64,000 nucleotides of DNA from Pseudomonas farris (GCF_019145235.1 NZ_JAHSTV010000004.1:310001-374000), one strand, 5' to 3'. Shown: positions 33,139-42,565, counted from the stretch's first letter. The notes: a model not told the origin generated them from the sequence alone. Made by a program: numbers and translations.

Positions 33139-34290
33139 ATGAATGCTCCATCGCCGGTGTTGGTTCCCGCGGCTAACCACAGTGAGCGGATGTCTACCCG
33201 CATTGCCTTCCTTATCGCAGGCTTACTCATGTCCGCATGGGCGCCTCTGGTCCCATTGGTTAAAGCCCGCGCTGGCCTGGACGATGGTGGCCTGGGGTTG
33301 CTGCTGCTTGGCTTGGGCGGTGGATCTATTGTGGCCATGCCCTTCGCTGGATATCTCACTGCACACTATGGATGCCGACCGGTCGTAATCTGGGCGACGA
33401 TTGTCTTGTGTGCCGTTTTTCCCCTGTTGAGCACCGTGGCGTGGCTGCCTGGCCTGGTCATCGCTGTCGTTATCTTCGGTGCCAGCATGGGCATGCTTGA
33501 TTGCGCCATGAACATACAGTCCGTCATCGTCGAGAAAAACAGCGGGCAGGCACTTCAGTCCGGCTTCCATGGCCTTTACAGCGTCGGAGGCATATTAGGC
33601 GCCGGGGCGATGACCGCTCTACTGACCTTAGGCCTGGATCCGTTGATTGCCGCGCTCTGCATCGTTGCCACAGTTTTGGGAGCGCTCTACAAGGCAGCGC
33701 CTGCTTTTCTGACTTATGGCACTGAAAGGGGTGGACCCATGTTCGCGGTACCCAAGGGTATCGTGCTGTTTTTAGGGGCACTCTGTTTCATCGTCTTCCT
33801 CACTGAAGGCGCAATACTCGACTGGAGCGCGGTTTTCCTTGTCTCGAGCCGAGGGTTAGAGCCGAGCATCGCCGGCTTGGGCTACGCATCCTTTGCCGCC
33901 GCGATGACGGTGGGTCGCCTGACAGGAGATGCCATCGTCAGCAAACTAGGGGGCGTGCGCGTCGTTGCGCTTGGCGGACTCTGCGCAGCCGCAGGCATGA
34001 TCGTGTCGCTTGGAATCGATGGCTGGGCCGCGTCCTTGATTGGCTACGCTCTGGTCGGTGCTGGATGCTCAAACATTGTCCCTGTGCTCTTTACCGCTGT
34101 AGGCCGCCAACAACGTATGCCACAGGCGGTAGCCATCCCCGCTGTCATCTCGATGGGCTACGCGGGGATTCTGATAGGTCCCGTATTTATCGGGGCGGTC
34201 GCCCATCTGAGCACCTTGTCATTCGCTCTTGGCTGCGTAAGTGTTCTGCTGGTTTTTGTCAGTGCGACAGCTCGATCACTTCGCAATTAA
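33139..34290 (+). CDS. MFS transporter
   Basis: A 383-residue, twelve-span major-facilitator protein. The loop 2-3 motif is degenerate (GYLTAHYGCRPVV), the central loop is short, and the second half repeats the pattern (GRLTGDAIVSKLGGVRVVAL). It resembles the YbjJ/FucP-like group of sugar or organic-acid transporters more than drug pumps. It lies 100 bases after the GlxA-type regulator. The last 15 bases overlap, tail to tail, the decayed receiver gene at 34276. Confidence 0.88.
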   Translation: MNAPSPVLVPAANHSERMSTRIAFLIAGLLMSAWAPLVPLVKARAGLDDGGLGLLLLGLGGGSIVAMPFAGYLTAHYGCRPVVIWATIVLCAVFPLLSTVAWLPGLVIAVVIFGASMGMLDCAMNIQSVIVEKNSGQALQSGFHGLYSVGGILGAGAMTALLTLGLDPLIAALCIVATVLGALYKAAPAFLTYGTERGGPMFAVPKGIVLFLGALCFIVFLTEGAILDWSAVFLVSSRGLEPSIAGLGYASFAAAMTVGRLTGDAIVSKLGGVRVVALGGLCAAAGMIVSLGIDGWAASLIGYALVGAGCSNIVPVLFTAVGRQQRMPQAVAIPAVISMGYAGILIGPVFIGAVAHLSTLSFALGCVSVLLVFVSATARSLRN

Positions 34291-34584
34291 CCGACTCTTT
34301 TCAGGTGCGCTTTCAACCCCCCAGGCACGTGCTTCAAAGAACGATTCAAGGCAGGCCCGCTTCCAGCGAGGGCTGCACTTTGGCCAACGCTTCCTGTTCC
34401 TGATAAGCCGAATACAGCTCGCAAGTGACCGCAGCAGCCGCACCGGCGGTGCGTCACCGAACAGCGCCGCCTCGGCGTCGTTGAAACCGGGATGCTCGAG
34501 CACCAGAGATGCGAGGATTTTGCGGAGATCCTCATAGATCGCGGGCATATCGCCGACCAGTAGGATGCGCCGGTTCGGTGTCAT
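34276..34584 (-). pseudogene. Response-regulator receiver, truncated and frameshifted
   Basis: Begins MTPNRRILLVGDMPAIYEDL, overlapping the kinase stop by four bases (ATGA), and shares the AEAALFGD motif with the intact REC protein at 39713 (EEALFGTA). After about 50 codons the family frame is lost: SAYQEQEALAKVQPSLEAG is found one frame over before a stop. The phosphoacceptor region and any output domain are missing, and the normal DD acidic pair has become GD. It is a broken member of the same receiver family, in the position of the cognate regulator of the kinase. Confidence 0.7.
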
Positions 34585-37500
34585 CGCTTATTCTGCGGAG
34601 CATCAAGGGGGATATCGAGGGTGAAGGTTGCGCCCTGTCCGTCCCCGTCGCTGTGAACGGTCAAGCTGCCACCCATTTCCATCGCGGCTAGCGCGCAGCT
34701 GTGCAGGCCGAAACCGTGACCGTCTTTGCGAGTAGTGAAGCCATGCGAAAAGATAAGCGTCAGGTACTCTGGCGCAATCCCATTGCCGTTGTCGGCCACC
34801 GTGATACGCAATACTGGCCCCTCAACGAGGGAGGCGCCGAACGTGATGCACGGGCTGCGATCGATCACGCCGTCCAACGCCTGCTTGGCATTGCTGATCA
34901 GGTTCACCAGAATCAGCAGCACCCGGTGCCGGTCCAGCGACAGCAGGGGCAAGTCGGCAATTTCCTTGACCACCGTCACCTCCTGGCGTGCCAGTGATCC
35001 GGCACTCATGCGCAAAGCATCATCGATTAACTCTGAGACCGGCACTGTCTCGACGACACTGACGGCAACGGCATAGGACTGTTGGGCATCGACAATGGTT
35101 TTGATGTGGTCAACGCCCTTGGTGAGTCGCTCGAGTTCTTCGATGATGCCCTGTTGCTCTGCCGTCACCACCTCCGCCAGCTTGAGCAGGTAGTCGGGCA
35201 GCATCCTTCCTTTGTGGTCTCTGGTGAGAAAATCGCTCAGGTCATTGACGTGTTCGTTCATCAGCTGAGCCACCTTGCCCAGCCCCTGGGCTTTGGAGGT
35301 GCGCATCTGGCTGCTGACCAGTTCTGCCGATATGTTCACGCTGTTGAGGACGTTGCCGACGTTGTGCAGCACAGTAGTGGCGATTTCGGCCATGCCCGCC
35401 TGACGGGATTTTGCATGCAGTTCGGTTTGCACCTGGCTCATGCGTAGCGCCGCGCGTACGCGAGCCTTGAGCTCCAGCGGCGAAAAAGGTTTGGCGATAT
35501 AGTCATCGGCGCCACTCTCCAGCCCTGAGACGCAGGCCTCGCTACCGCCGCGGGCGGTCACCAGGATCACGGGCAAATGGGCAAAACCGGCGCTGGCTTT
35601 GATTCTCGCTGTCAGGCCGAAACCGTCGAGCTCCGGCATCATCACATCCGAGACGACGACATCGATTGGTCGACGCTGCAGGAGTGCCCAGGCCTGTTCT
35701 CCATCAGCTGCGGTGGCGACGATGTAGTCGTTGTGCAAGAGTTCGCGGAGGTAGCTAAGCATTTCCGGGCTGTCGTCTACCACTAGCACTCTGGAATGCG
35801 AGGCGTGTTCCGGATGCTGCTCGTCGTCTGCACCTTCCGTCGAAGGTCGGTCGTTGCTACTGCCATGGCGGCCGTCGTCGAAACGCAGGTGGCGTTGCTC
35901 GGTTGTGCTCGTTGTGCTCGGTGACGATCGCTCGTGCATATTGCTGGCCCCGGTCGGCACGGTGTTTTGCTCCGCCCCCATCGGAAGTCGAACAAAGAAG
36001 CACGAACCCCGTCCGGGCTCGCTGTTGACGCCAACTTCGCCCCCCATCAGTTCAACCAGATCCTTGACCAGGGCCAGACCAATACCTGTGCCGCTGTAGT
36101 GGCGCGTGGCGGAATTGTCGATCTGGGAAAAACGCTGGAACAGCAGCGGCAGTTTGTCAGGCGCAATGCCAATGCCCGAGTCTTGCACCGCGAGTTCAAA
36201 TTGCTCGCCATCAAGCGGAGTTACTGCCAGGTGCACGGTGCCGCCTGCGGGCGTGAACTTGATGGCATTGCTCACCAGGTTGAGAAGAATTTTCTCGAAG
36301 TGTTGGGGGTCCAGGAACACCGTGCCGAGTGCGGGATCGATGCTGCAGGTCAAGGTGCAGCCTTTGCCCGCGGCCACCATGGCAGCATCCTCGGCCAGCA
36401 CACCAACCGTCTTGTTCAAGTCAATTGGCGCCGGCCACAACTCAAACTTGCCCGCTTCGGCCTTGGAGAAATCGAGGATTTCGTTCACCCGGTTCATCAA
36501 GCGCAGTGCGTTGCGTTGGGCGCGGTCGATTTGCACATGCCAGTCCGCTGGCGGGGTGGTCGCCGCCGAGAGCTGCTCCAGCGGGGCGAGAATGAGGGTC
36601 AGGGGGGTGCGCAGTTCGTGGCTGACCGTGGCCACGAAATCGCTCTTTGCCTGGTTAGCCGTCTCGGCCTGGTTGCGCGCCTGAATGAGTTCGATGGCCT
36701 GCGCCTCCAGCACCTCGGTCTGCTGGTGCAGCGTGTCGGTCCGTTCGGCGACCATTCTTTCCAAAGAGGCCTGGACTTGCTGGCGTTCGGCCTCGGCCTC
36801 GGCCTCCAACACCCGGATGCGCAGGGCATTCTCCTGGAACACCCGTACGGCGCGGGTCATGATTCCAATCTCGTCGCCGCGTCCGGCGCTGGCGATCTCG
36901 GCGTTCAGGTCGCCAGCCGCAAGCCGGCGCATGACCGAGGCCAGGGCCACGATGGGCTGCGCGACAAATCGCGACGTGCTCCAGGCGATGGCGCCGGCCA
37001 GCAGGATGGCGACGGTCCCTGCAACTATCGTCGCAAGCATGCCGCGATCATTGTGGACCAAGGCGTCGGAGCGCGCTTGACCAGCGAAGCGCGCCACCAA
37101 CAGGCCGGCGCTCCGTGCCTCGTTGCGAACCTGGTCGCGCGCGTCGCTCAAGGCGTTGCTCGCCTGATGGAACCTGGCGAATGCCGCCCGGTAGCCGGCA
37201 ATCTGATCGCTGACCGTCAGGGGCGTAGCCTTGGCTTGCAGCCCCACGGACGCCGGGAGAACCCGAGAGAGCCGGGAAAGTTCGTCCAGGATGTGGCTAA
37301 CAGAGCCGGCGACCTCGGCCGACGGTGACAGGCGAAACGACAAGGTCTGCGCCTCCAGGGTGGCAACACGCTCGGCGAAACGCTTGGACAACGCGGCGGC
37401 ATTTTGCAGCAAACCGGTTGCTGCCTGAATGTCGCTTGCGTCATGGGCAACGTGCCCATCCACGTCGCCCAACATTTCCTCGAGGCGCTCGGCCATATCC

Positions 37501-38303
37501 CCGACGGTGGCGAGATGCCGCAAAGCCTCGCCTCCCCGGAGCTTGGGAGCCTCGCCAAGGTGCTCGACCGCCAGGCTGGCAGCAGCGACCGCCGTCGCCA
37601 ACTGGTCCAGAGTCTCTCTCTCCTGCGGCGCCCCCATCACTTCTCGTAATTGCTCGACCACGGGAGGGAGTGCCGCGCAGGCGTTCCGCGCCGCGGTGGC
37701 GGCAGCCCCATCACCGGTCACCAGCATCTTGGCCACATTGGCGGTGACGATCCGTTCGCCGTTGCGGAGGATATTCAGGATGCGATGGGCGCTTTCGATA
37801 TTGCTCACCCGCACCTCGTGCTCAGCGGTGCGGGACTCAAGCCCCTTCAACCCATCGGCGATGCCCTGTTCGACGAGGATCGTCGCCTCTCGCATCCGGC
37901 CGTAGTGGGCGGTCATGTTCTCCGTTTCGCCATCCATGGTCAGGCTCGCCGTCCGCAAGGCGGCGATTGCCGCAGCGAGCCTTTCCAGACTGCCCTTGAG
38001 CGATTGCGCCTCTGCCACCGGAATGGCGGTGAGGCCGGCGATAGCCGTCGCCACCATGCCTTCGGCCTGGGACAGGCTTTCCTGGTCGCGGGTGGCGATG
38101 AAGTTTTCCACCCGCCCGGTGGCCCCGTTGACCGAGGCGAGAATTTCCGCGGAATGGCTGGCGGAATCCACCGCACGCACCATGCCGCGCAGGCCGTAGA
38201 GGTTCACCAGCGACACCGCCAGCATCAGGAACACCAGCGCGGCGACCGCCAGGCCGATCCTGACGGCAATGGGCCTGTCCGTGGCGGGTCTGAATATCGA
38301 CAT
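34581..38303 (-). CDS. Large hybrid sensor histidine kinase
   Basis: A 1240-residue membrane kinase from ATG 38303 (GAGG upstream; a GTG at 38327 overlaps the previous stop). Order: span at about 14-36, long helical periplasmic TorS-like sensor (40-415), span at about 420-440, HAMP (about 445-500), coiled coil, HisKA with the phospho-His in TVSHELRTPL (H562), HATPase (DSGIGIAPDKLPLLFQRFSQ), receiver with phospho-Asp in VSDVMMPELDG (D886), then a second, different kinase core: LHNVGNVLNSVNISAELV and a final HATPase (ITVADNGNGIAPEYL, FGLHSCALAAMEMGG). It is co-transcribed with the periplasmic binding protein upstream, which probably presents the ligand, as TorT does to TorS. Confidence 0.92.
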   Translation of the reverse strand: MSIFRPATDRPIAVRIGLAVAALVFLMLAVSLVNLYGLRGMVRAVDSASHSAEILASVNGATGRVENFIATRDQESLSQAEGMVATAIAGLTAIPVAEAQSLKGSLERLAAAIAALRTASLTMDGETENMTAHYGRMREATILVEQGIADGLKGLESRTAEHEVRVSNIESAHRILNILRNGERIVTANVAKMLVTGDGAAATAARNACAALPPVVEQLREVMGAPQERETLDQLATAVAAASLAVEHLGEAPKLRGGEALRHLATVGDMAERLEEMLGDVDGHVAHDASDIQAATGLLQNAAALSKRFAERVATLEAQTLSFRLSPSAEVAGSVSHILDELSRLSRVLPASVGLQAKATPLTVSDQIAGYRAAFARFHQASNALSDARDQVRNEARSAGLLVARFAGQARSDALVHNDRGMLATIVAGTVAILLAGAIAWSTSRFVAQPIVALASVMRRLAAGDLNAEIASAGRGDEIGIMTRAVRVFQENALRIRVLEAEAEAERQQVQASLERMVAERTDTLHQQTEVLEAQAIELIQARNQAETANQAKSDFVATVSHELRTPLTLILAPLEQLSAATTPPADWHVQIDRAQRNALRLMNRVNEILDFSKAEAGKFELWPAPIDLNKTVGVLAEDAAMVAAGKGCTLTCSIDPALGTVFLDPQHFEKILLNLVSNAIKFTPAGGTVHLAVTPLDGEQFELAVQDSGIGIAPDKLPLLFQRFSQIDNSATRHYSGTGIGLALVKDLVELMGGEVGVNSEPGRGSCFFVRLPMGAEQNTVPTGASNMHERSSPSTTSTTEQRHLRFDDGRHGSSNDRPSTEGADDEQHPEHASHSRVLVVDDSPEMLSYLRELLHNDYIVATAADGEQAWALLQRRPIDVVVSDVMMPELDGFGLTARIKASAGFAHLPVILVTARGGSEACVSGLESGADDYIAKPFSPLELKARVRAALRMSQVQTELHAKSRQAGMAEIATTVLHNVGNVLNSVNISAELVSSQMRTSKAQGLGKVAQLMNEHVNDLSDFLTRDHKGRMLPDYLLKLAEVVTAEQQGIIEELERLTKGVDHIKTIVDAQQSYAVAVSVVETVPVSELIDDALRMSAGSLARQEVTVVKEIADLPLLSLDRHRVLLILVNLISNAKQALDGVIDRSPCITFGASLVEGPVLRITVADNGNGIAPEYLTLIFSHGFTTRKDGHGFGLHSCALAAMEMGGSLTVHSDGDGQGATFTLDIPLDAPQNKR

Positions 38304-38326
38304 GGCGCCTCGCCCCCCGTCCGCCA

Positions 38327-39427
38327 CTACTGCTTCGTCACCTCCGGCAAAGGCGTCGGCGGCGCCGTATTGTTGATGGCCGCGTCGATCATCGCCACAA
38401 CGGAAGCCTGGTTATAGGAAGGATTGGCGGCGCCGCCCACCGGCATAGTGGCGAGCCAGGCGTCCAGGTCTTTCGCATCGATACGCACCAACGGCACTTC
38501 GACGAACTTCGGCACCTGCTTGCCCGCCAGAATCTGCTGGGCCACCCAGAACCCCACCTGGGAGACGCTCGGGGAAGCGGAGACAGAGACGGTCTCGTAG
38601 CCATTGGCATCGCGCTCCTGTTTCCACAGGGCGAGTTCGTCCTGACGGTTCCCCATCACGATGATCGGCAAAGGGCGTCCCGCCGCCTTGAACGCCATGG
38701 CCGCGCCATAACCGTCGCCCCCCTGAGTAGCGACGGCATCAATGCTGGGCAGCGACGGCAGCGCCAGCGCCACCTCCTTGCGTGCGACGGAAGCCGTCCA
38801 GTTCCCGTAGACGGTCTTGGCGAACCTCAGGCCCGGATAGTCGCTGGCGGCCTTGCGAATGCCGTCGCTGATGTTTTTATCGGTGGCATCGCCGGCAATG
38901 CCGCGGATCTCTAGCAGCGTTCCGTTCCCCTTGAGGCGCTCGGCGATATAATCCATTTCCACGCGGCCCATGGCGGACCAGTTGTAGTCCACGGTATAGA
39001 CGCAGCGTTCGGTGACCAGGCTGGCCATGACGACCACCACGATGCCGGCGTTGCAGGCATCCCGGATCACCCCGTTGAGGGCCGTGTCGGACGCGGCCAG
39101 GATGACGATAGCATTGACGCCCTTGACGATCATGTCCTGGATATGGGCCGCTTGTTCCGACGCCGAGTTGTTGGCGCTGACCACCGGAGCCTCCCGGATC
39201 AAGCCATCCTTTTGCGCCTGGACCGCAATCTCCTGCCAGTTGCGCACCATCACCTTACGGAAATCGCTGCCCGCGTAGGAGTTGCTGAAGGCGATGCTAT
39301 TGCTTGCGGTAGGGCCGCCGGCGATGCCGCCGTCGGCAGCTTGGGCTGGATTGGCGGCAACCATCGCCAGCCCGGTCAGGCAGCCGGCGAAGCGCCACAA
39401 GATTTTGTGGATCGGTTTAGTGTTCAT
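38327..39427 (-). CDS. Periplasmic sugar-type binding protein (TorT-like)
   Basis: A 366-residue protein, ATG 39427 with GGAGAG five bases upstream. The signal peptide ends near NPAQAADG (about 30). The mature part is a type-1 periplasmic binding fold: AFSNSYAGSDFRKVMVRNWQ, GVNAIVILAASDTALNGVIR, VDYNWSAMGRVEMDYIAERL and VATQGGDGYGAAMAFKAAG. Its stop touches the kinase start, so the two are coupled. No transporter gene is near, so a sensory role as the ligand-binding partner of the kinase is more likely than uptake. Confidence 0.88.
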   Translation of the reverse strand: MNTKPIHKILWRFAGCLTGLAMVAANPAQAADGGIAGGPTASNSIAFSNSYAGSDFRKVMVRNWQEIAVQAQKDGLIREAPVVSANNSASEQAAHIQDMIVKGVNAIVILAASDTALNGVIRDACNAGIVVVVMASLVTERCVYTVDYNWSAMGRVEMDYIAERLKGNGTLLEIRGIAGDATDKNISDGIRKAASDYPGLRFAKTVYGNWTASVARKEVALALPSLPSIDAVATQGGDGYGAAMAFKAAGRPLPIIVMGNRQDELALWKQERDANGYETVSVSASPSVSQVGFWVAQQILAGKQVPKFVEVPLVRIDAKDLDAWLATMPVGGAANPSYNQASVVAMIDAAINNTAPPTPLPEVTKQ

Positions 39428-39439
39428 GCTGCTCTCCAT

Positions 39440-39712
39440 CGTCCTTGGGATTTACCACCAGAACTCCACCTGCACCTGCACCTGCACCTGCCGACAGCCT
39501 GGACCGACTGCTTGATCTGGTTGAAGAAGTTGGGCTGCAGATTGGAGATCGCCGGCCATGTGAAGTTTGGCGCAGGCATTGAGCGTCTCCCTGTACGAAG
39601 CGCGCGCGAGGGTTTGTTCCGTATTGCCTTCGAAAAAGCCTGAAACCCACCAATCTACTATCTTGCCGGCATAGGGCTGCTGGGCAGCGACAATGATCTT
39701 GATAGTTTCGAA
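39440..39712 (-). other. Interval with an open frame and a (CACCTG)4 repeat
   Basis: Between the REC-GGDEF-EAL gene and the binding-protein gene a frame stays open for about 80 codons on the minus strand (FETIKIIVAAQQPYAGK near its start) but has no convincing start. IKIIVAAQQPYA resembles the IKTIVDAQQSYA stretch in the second kinase module of the 34581 gene, so part may be a kinase remnant. Near its end four perfect CACCTG units (39467-39490) encode QVQVQVQV. Not called as a gene. Confidence 0.4.
39467..39490. repeat. Hexanucleotide tandem repeat (CACCTG)4
   Basis: Four perfect head-to-tail copies of CACCTG lie 40-63 bases upstream of the binding-protein start codon. Such arrays can change length by slippage. 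Here it would alter the spacing of the leader of the sensor operon. Confidence 0.85.
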
Positions 39713-41587
39713 TTACTCATAAGGTGCAGCGTTCACTCTGTTAATTTTCAGTAGTGTGGCAAACGCCGGGCCGTCTACTGCCTTGCTAAAATAGTAGCCT
39801 TGGCCCTCCTCGCACTGGTGAGCCTTCAAAAACTCAAACTGTTCGTTGGTTTCTATGCCTTCGGCAATCACGTTCAATTTGAGACTTTTACCCAGGCTGA
39901 TAATAGCGTCGACCAAGGCGGCATCATTGCTGTCGGTGTTCAGGTTGCGCACAAACGACTGGTCTATTTTCAACACATCAATGGGTAAGTGCCGCAGATA
40001 GCTCAGGCTTGAATAACCGGTACCGAAGTCATCGATAGCCAACCGTACCCCCATCTCCTTGATGGTCTTCAGAATCGCGATGGTCGAATCGATGTTTTGC
40101 ATGAGCACGCTTTCGGTGATTTCCAGTTCGAGTAGGCTGGGCTCCAGGCCAGTATCTTCCAGCACCTGCTGAATACCTTCGAGAAAGCCGCGCTGGCGAA
40201 AGTCGATGACCGAAATATTCACCGACACACAGATCGGCGGCAGGCCGCTCACCTGCCAGGTACGGGCTTGCTGGCAGGCTTCGCGCAGTACCCACTTGCT
40301 CAGCGGAACGATCAAACCGCTGTCCTCGGCGATTGGAATGAAATCGGCGGGAAAAACCCAGCCTCGCAGCGGATGGAGCCAGCGGATCAGGGCTTCAGCA
40401 CCGACTATCTTGCCGCTTTCGAGGTCCAGCTTCGGTTGGTAGTGCAGCGCGAACTCTTTGCGCTCCAGGGCCAGACGAATACCCGACTCGATGTATTGTT
40501 GTTCTCGGGCGCGCTGGTTCATGTCATCGATAAAAAAGCTGAAATCGTTCGGGCCGCGCTCCTTGGCGCTGCGCATGGCGGTTTCCGCCTTCTTTAGCAG
40601 CGCCAGGGCCTCTTCACCATCGTCGGGATAGATGCTGATGCCCAGGCTTGCGGTCACGCTCAGATTATGACCAGCGATAGGGTGCGGAACACTCAACGCG
40701 GTCAAGACTTTCTCCGCAATGCCTTTGGTTTGCATGGGATGAAGAATATCCGCCAGGATAAGAACGAACTCATCGGAGCCATAGCGAAACACTGAATCCG
40801 ACTGCCGCACGGTATTGACCAGGCACTGAGCGACCAACTTGAGCATTTCATCGCCGATCGGGTAGCCAAGGGCATTGTTGATGCGTTTGAAACGATCGAG
40901 TCCAAGAAACATCACCGCCAGTTGTTTGTTGTGGCGCTTGGAAAGCAAAATCGATTGGGTCAAACGGTCGCCGAGTAAGGTGCTATTGGGCAGTTCGGTC
41001 AGTAAATCGTACTGGAGAAGATGGGAAATTCTCAGTAACTCCTGCGCGCGCGCCTCATTGCCGAGCTCAATGCTGAGCGTTTTGGCCATTGCGTTCCGAG
41101 CCATTTGCCATTTCCAAGTCAAAGCATTGGCCATCTGGAGGATTTCTAGAGCAGTGAAGGGCTTTTTCAGGATAAACAACTGATCATCGAGTTCCAGACG
41201 CTTCGCCATGGTTTCCCAAGAGTAGTCGGAATAAGCGGTGCACAGCGCGATTTGCAGGTGCGGGTCAACTCTCCACAGCTGTTCAATGGTTTGCAGACCG
41301 TCCCAGCCGGGCGGCATACGCATGTCTGTGAATGCCATGGCGTAAGGCCGGCCTTCGGCCAAGGCCTGTTCGACCAGCATGAGGGCCTCCTGGCCCTGGT
41401 AAGCCGAGTCGAGGCTGAAGGTCGGTCGCGTGGGCTGCGCGGTGCCAAACAACGCCTCTTCGGAGCAGGCCAGAGACAACACACTCGCGGAGTCGGGGCT
41501 GAGGATCCTGAAAAAGTCCTCATGGATCGAAGGCGTGTCGTCAATAATCAGGATGCGCCGGTTAGTCACAACTGACGATGGGGTCAT
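39713..41587 (-). CDS. REC-GGDEF-EAL cyclic-di-GMP signalling protein
   Basis: A 624-residue response regulator. Receiver at about 10-150: acidic pair in LIIDDTPS (D16, D17) and phosphoacceptor in AFTDMRMPPGWDG (D88), with an unusual insert carrying EEALFG. GGDEF at about 190-345, whose signature is YGSDEF, so one Gly is Ser. EAL at about 360-615 with intact EALIRW, NISVIDF, ELEITES, IDDFGTGYSSLSYL and AEGIE. The EAL part looks catalytically competent as a c-di-GMP phosphodiesterase; the GGDEF part may be regulatory or weakly active. It follows a decayed paralogue (ATGA overlap) and precedes the binding-protein/kinase pair. Confidence 0.92.
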   Translation of the reverse strand: MTPSSVVTNRRILIIDDTPSIHEDFFRILSPDSASVLSLACSEEALFGTAQPTRPTFSLDSAYQGQEALMLVEQALAEGRPYAMAFTDMRMPPGWDGLQTIEQLWRVDPHLQIALCTAYSDYSWETMAKRLELDDQLFILKKPFTALEILQMANALTWKWQMARNAMAKTLSIELGNEARAQELLRISHLLQYDLLTELPNSTLLGDRLTQSILLSKRHNKQLAVMFLGLDRFKRINNALGYPIGDEMLKLVAQCLVNTVRQSDSVFRYGSDEFVLILADILHPMQTKGIAEKVLTALSVPHPIAGHNLSVTASLGISIYPDDGEEALALLKKAETAMRSAKERGPNDFSFFIDDMNQRAREQQYIESGIRLALERKEFALHYQPKLDLESGKIVGAEALIRWLHPLRGWVFPADFIPIAEDSGLIVPLSKWVLREACQQARTWQVSGLPPICVSVNISVIDFRQRGFLEGIQQVLEDTGLEPSLLELEITESVLMQNIDSTIAILKTIKEMGVRLAIDDFGTGYSSLSYLRHLPIDVLKIDQSFVRNLNTDSNDAALVDAIISLGKSLKLNVIAEGIETNEQFEFLKAHQCEEGQGYYFSKAVDGPAFATLLKINRVNAAPYE

Positions 41588-42044
41588 CTCGCGACCTCCA
41601 CCGGACGGTGCAAGTCTTTGATCACTAGAGTTGCGGCGTCAGTGGCGGGAGGCAGCACGCTGCTACCGGCTATTACCATCAAGTGTTGTGCCGCGTGCTG
41701 GCCGCTAACCGCTTTGAAACAGTAGCCCTGAGCATTCATCGGCAAGCCGGCGGAGATCAGTGAGGTTTGTTGCTCTAGGGCTTCCACGCCTTCGACGGTC
41801 ATGCCAATGCCAACATCGCAGGCGAAACTGATGAGGCGCGCAGGTTTGTAGCACTAGCCGCCCCCCGGGAGGCGCTGCCGATGAAAGCCCCTGCGGCACT
41901 GCCGAACAAAACTTCTTCAGCGGACGCCAAGCTATCTTCGGCATACGCGGCAAGACCGAGAGTCTCGCGGAAACTCTCACGGACTGACGTTGTGTCGCCA
42001 ATGAACAAAATGCGCCGATTGACACGTGTTATCAGACTGCTCAT
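41584..42044 (-). pseudogene. Receiver-EAL protein reduced to its two ends
   Basis: Starts MSSLITRVNRRILFIGDTTS and keeps the EEVLFG family motif, then shifts frame near a G-rich stretch into the tail of an EAL domain: FACDVGIGMTVEGVEALEQQ and AQGYCFKAVSGQHAAQHLMV, where GMTVEGVEALEQ corresponds to VVAEGVETLEQ. About 400 residues in the middle are missing. The receiver's DD pair is GD, as in the other broken paralogue at 34276. Its stop overlaps the start of the intact gene. Confidence 0.72.
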
Positions 42045-42187
42045 TCGGCCATTCCAATTATAGAACCAAGCATAAAGAACTAAACACATACAGACTCCTT
42101 TCCTTGGCGGCCGACAATTGAAACCAATACATTGCTTGCAGTAGCGATGAGCATAGTCTCAACTAGCCCGCTTCGTTGGAAAGGTGA

Positions 42188-42316
42188 CGTCAATCCGAAA
42201 TCAATGATCTTTCTGCTGAGCTGAGTCGTCAGCTGACAGGGCCAGAGGCTGTTCCTGCATCAGCACTGCATCTTTCTCAAGTGCTGTTTGAGGTTGAGCC
42301 GCTACCGTGGTGGTGA
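42188..42316 (+). pseudogene. C-terminal fragment of an unrecognised gene
   Basis: An open frame of about 42 codons without a start ends ASALHLSQVLFEVEPLPWW and TGA. The codon use and composition look coding, but I do not recognise the family. Terminator-like hairpins follow it. The surrounding 42045-42187 shows nothing else. Confidence 0.35.
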
Positions 42317-42433
42317 CTGAGAGGCCGCCTTACGCGGGCTTTTGCCAGCGTTTTCGTATCCGCCCTGTCATGCCTTCGTCACACCCACCAAGCACAATGC
42401 GGTCAGCCAAAGGGATTTGGCCCCATCGACAGA

Positions 42434-42565
42434 AAGCCCGGCTAAGTGCCGGCTTTTTCGTTCCAGCGACATGCTTTTCACGAAGTGCTCACACAACGGA
42501 GCGCAGATTGAACGGACAAAAGGATTTGACCCCATACAGAGAGCCCGCCATGCGCGGGCTTTTTG
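42434..42565. repeat. Two related terminator-like repeats
   Basis: Two blocks about 105 bases apart share the order 'aaaggatttg(a/g)ccccat', 'acagaaagccc' or 'acagagagccc', a GC hairpin and a T run: hairpins at 42434-42458 (AAGCCCGGC / GCCGGCTT) and 42542-42560 (AGCCCGC / GCGGGCT). A third, weaker copy is at 42322-42343. They look like duplicated gene ends or terminators. The remaining bases to 42818 hold no recognisable gene. Confidence 0.5.

Noticed and set aside
35934..37328. 464-codon plus-strand frame
   Set aside because: Antisense shadow of the hybrid kinase, produced by its high-GC codon pattern.
39143..39643. 166-codon plus-strand frame upstream of the sensor operon
   Set aside because: Antisense to the binding-protein gene in its first part and without family likeness in the rest.
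42318..42565. CRISPR-like or integron attC repeats
   Set aside because: Only two or three loosely similar units with terminator structure, no uniform spacers, no cas or integrase gene.
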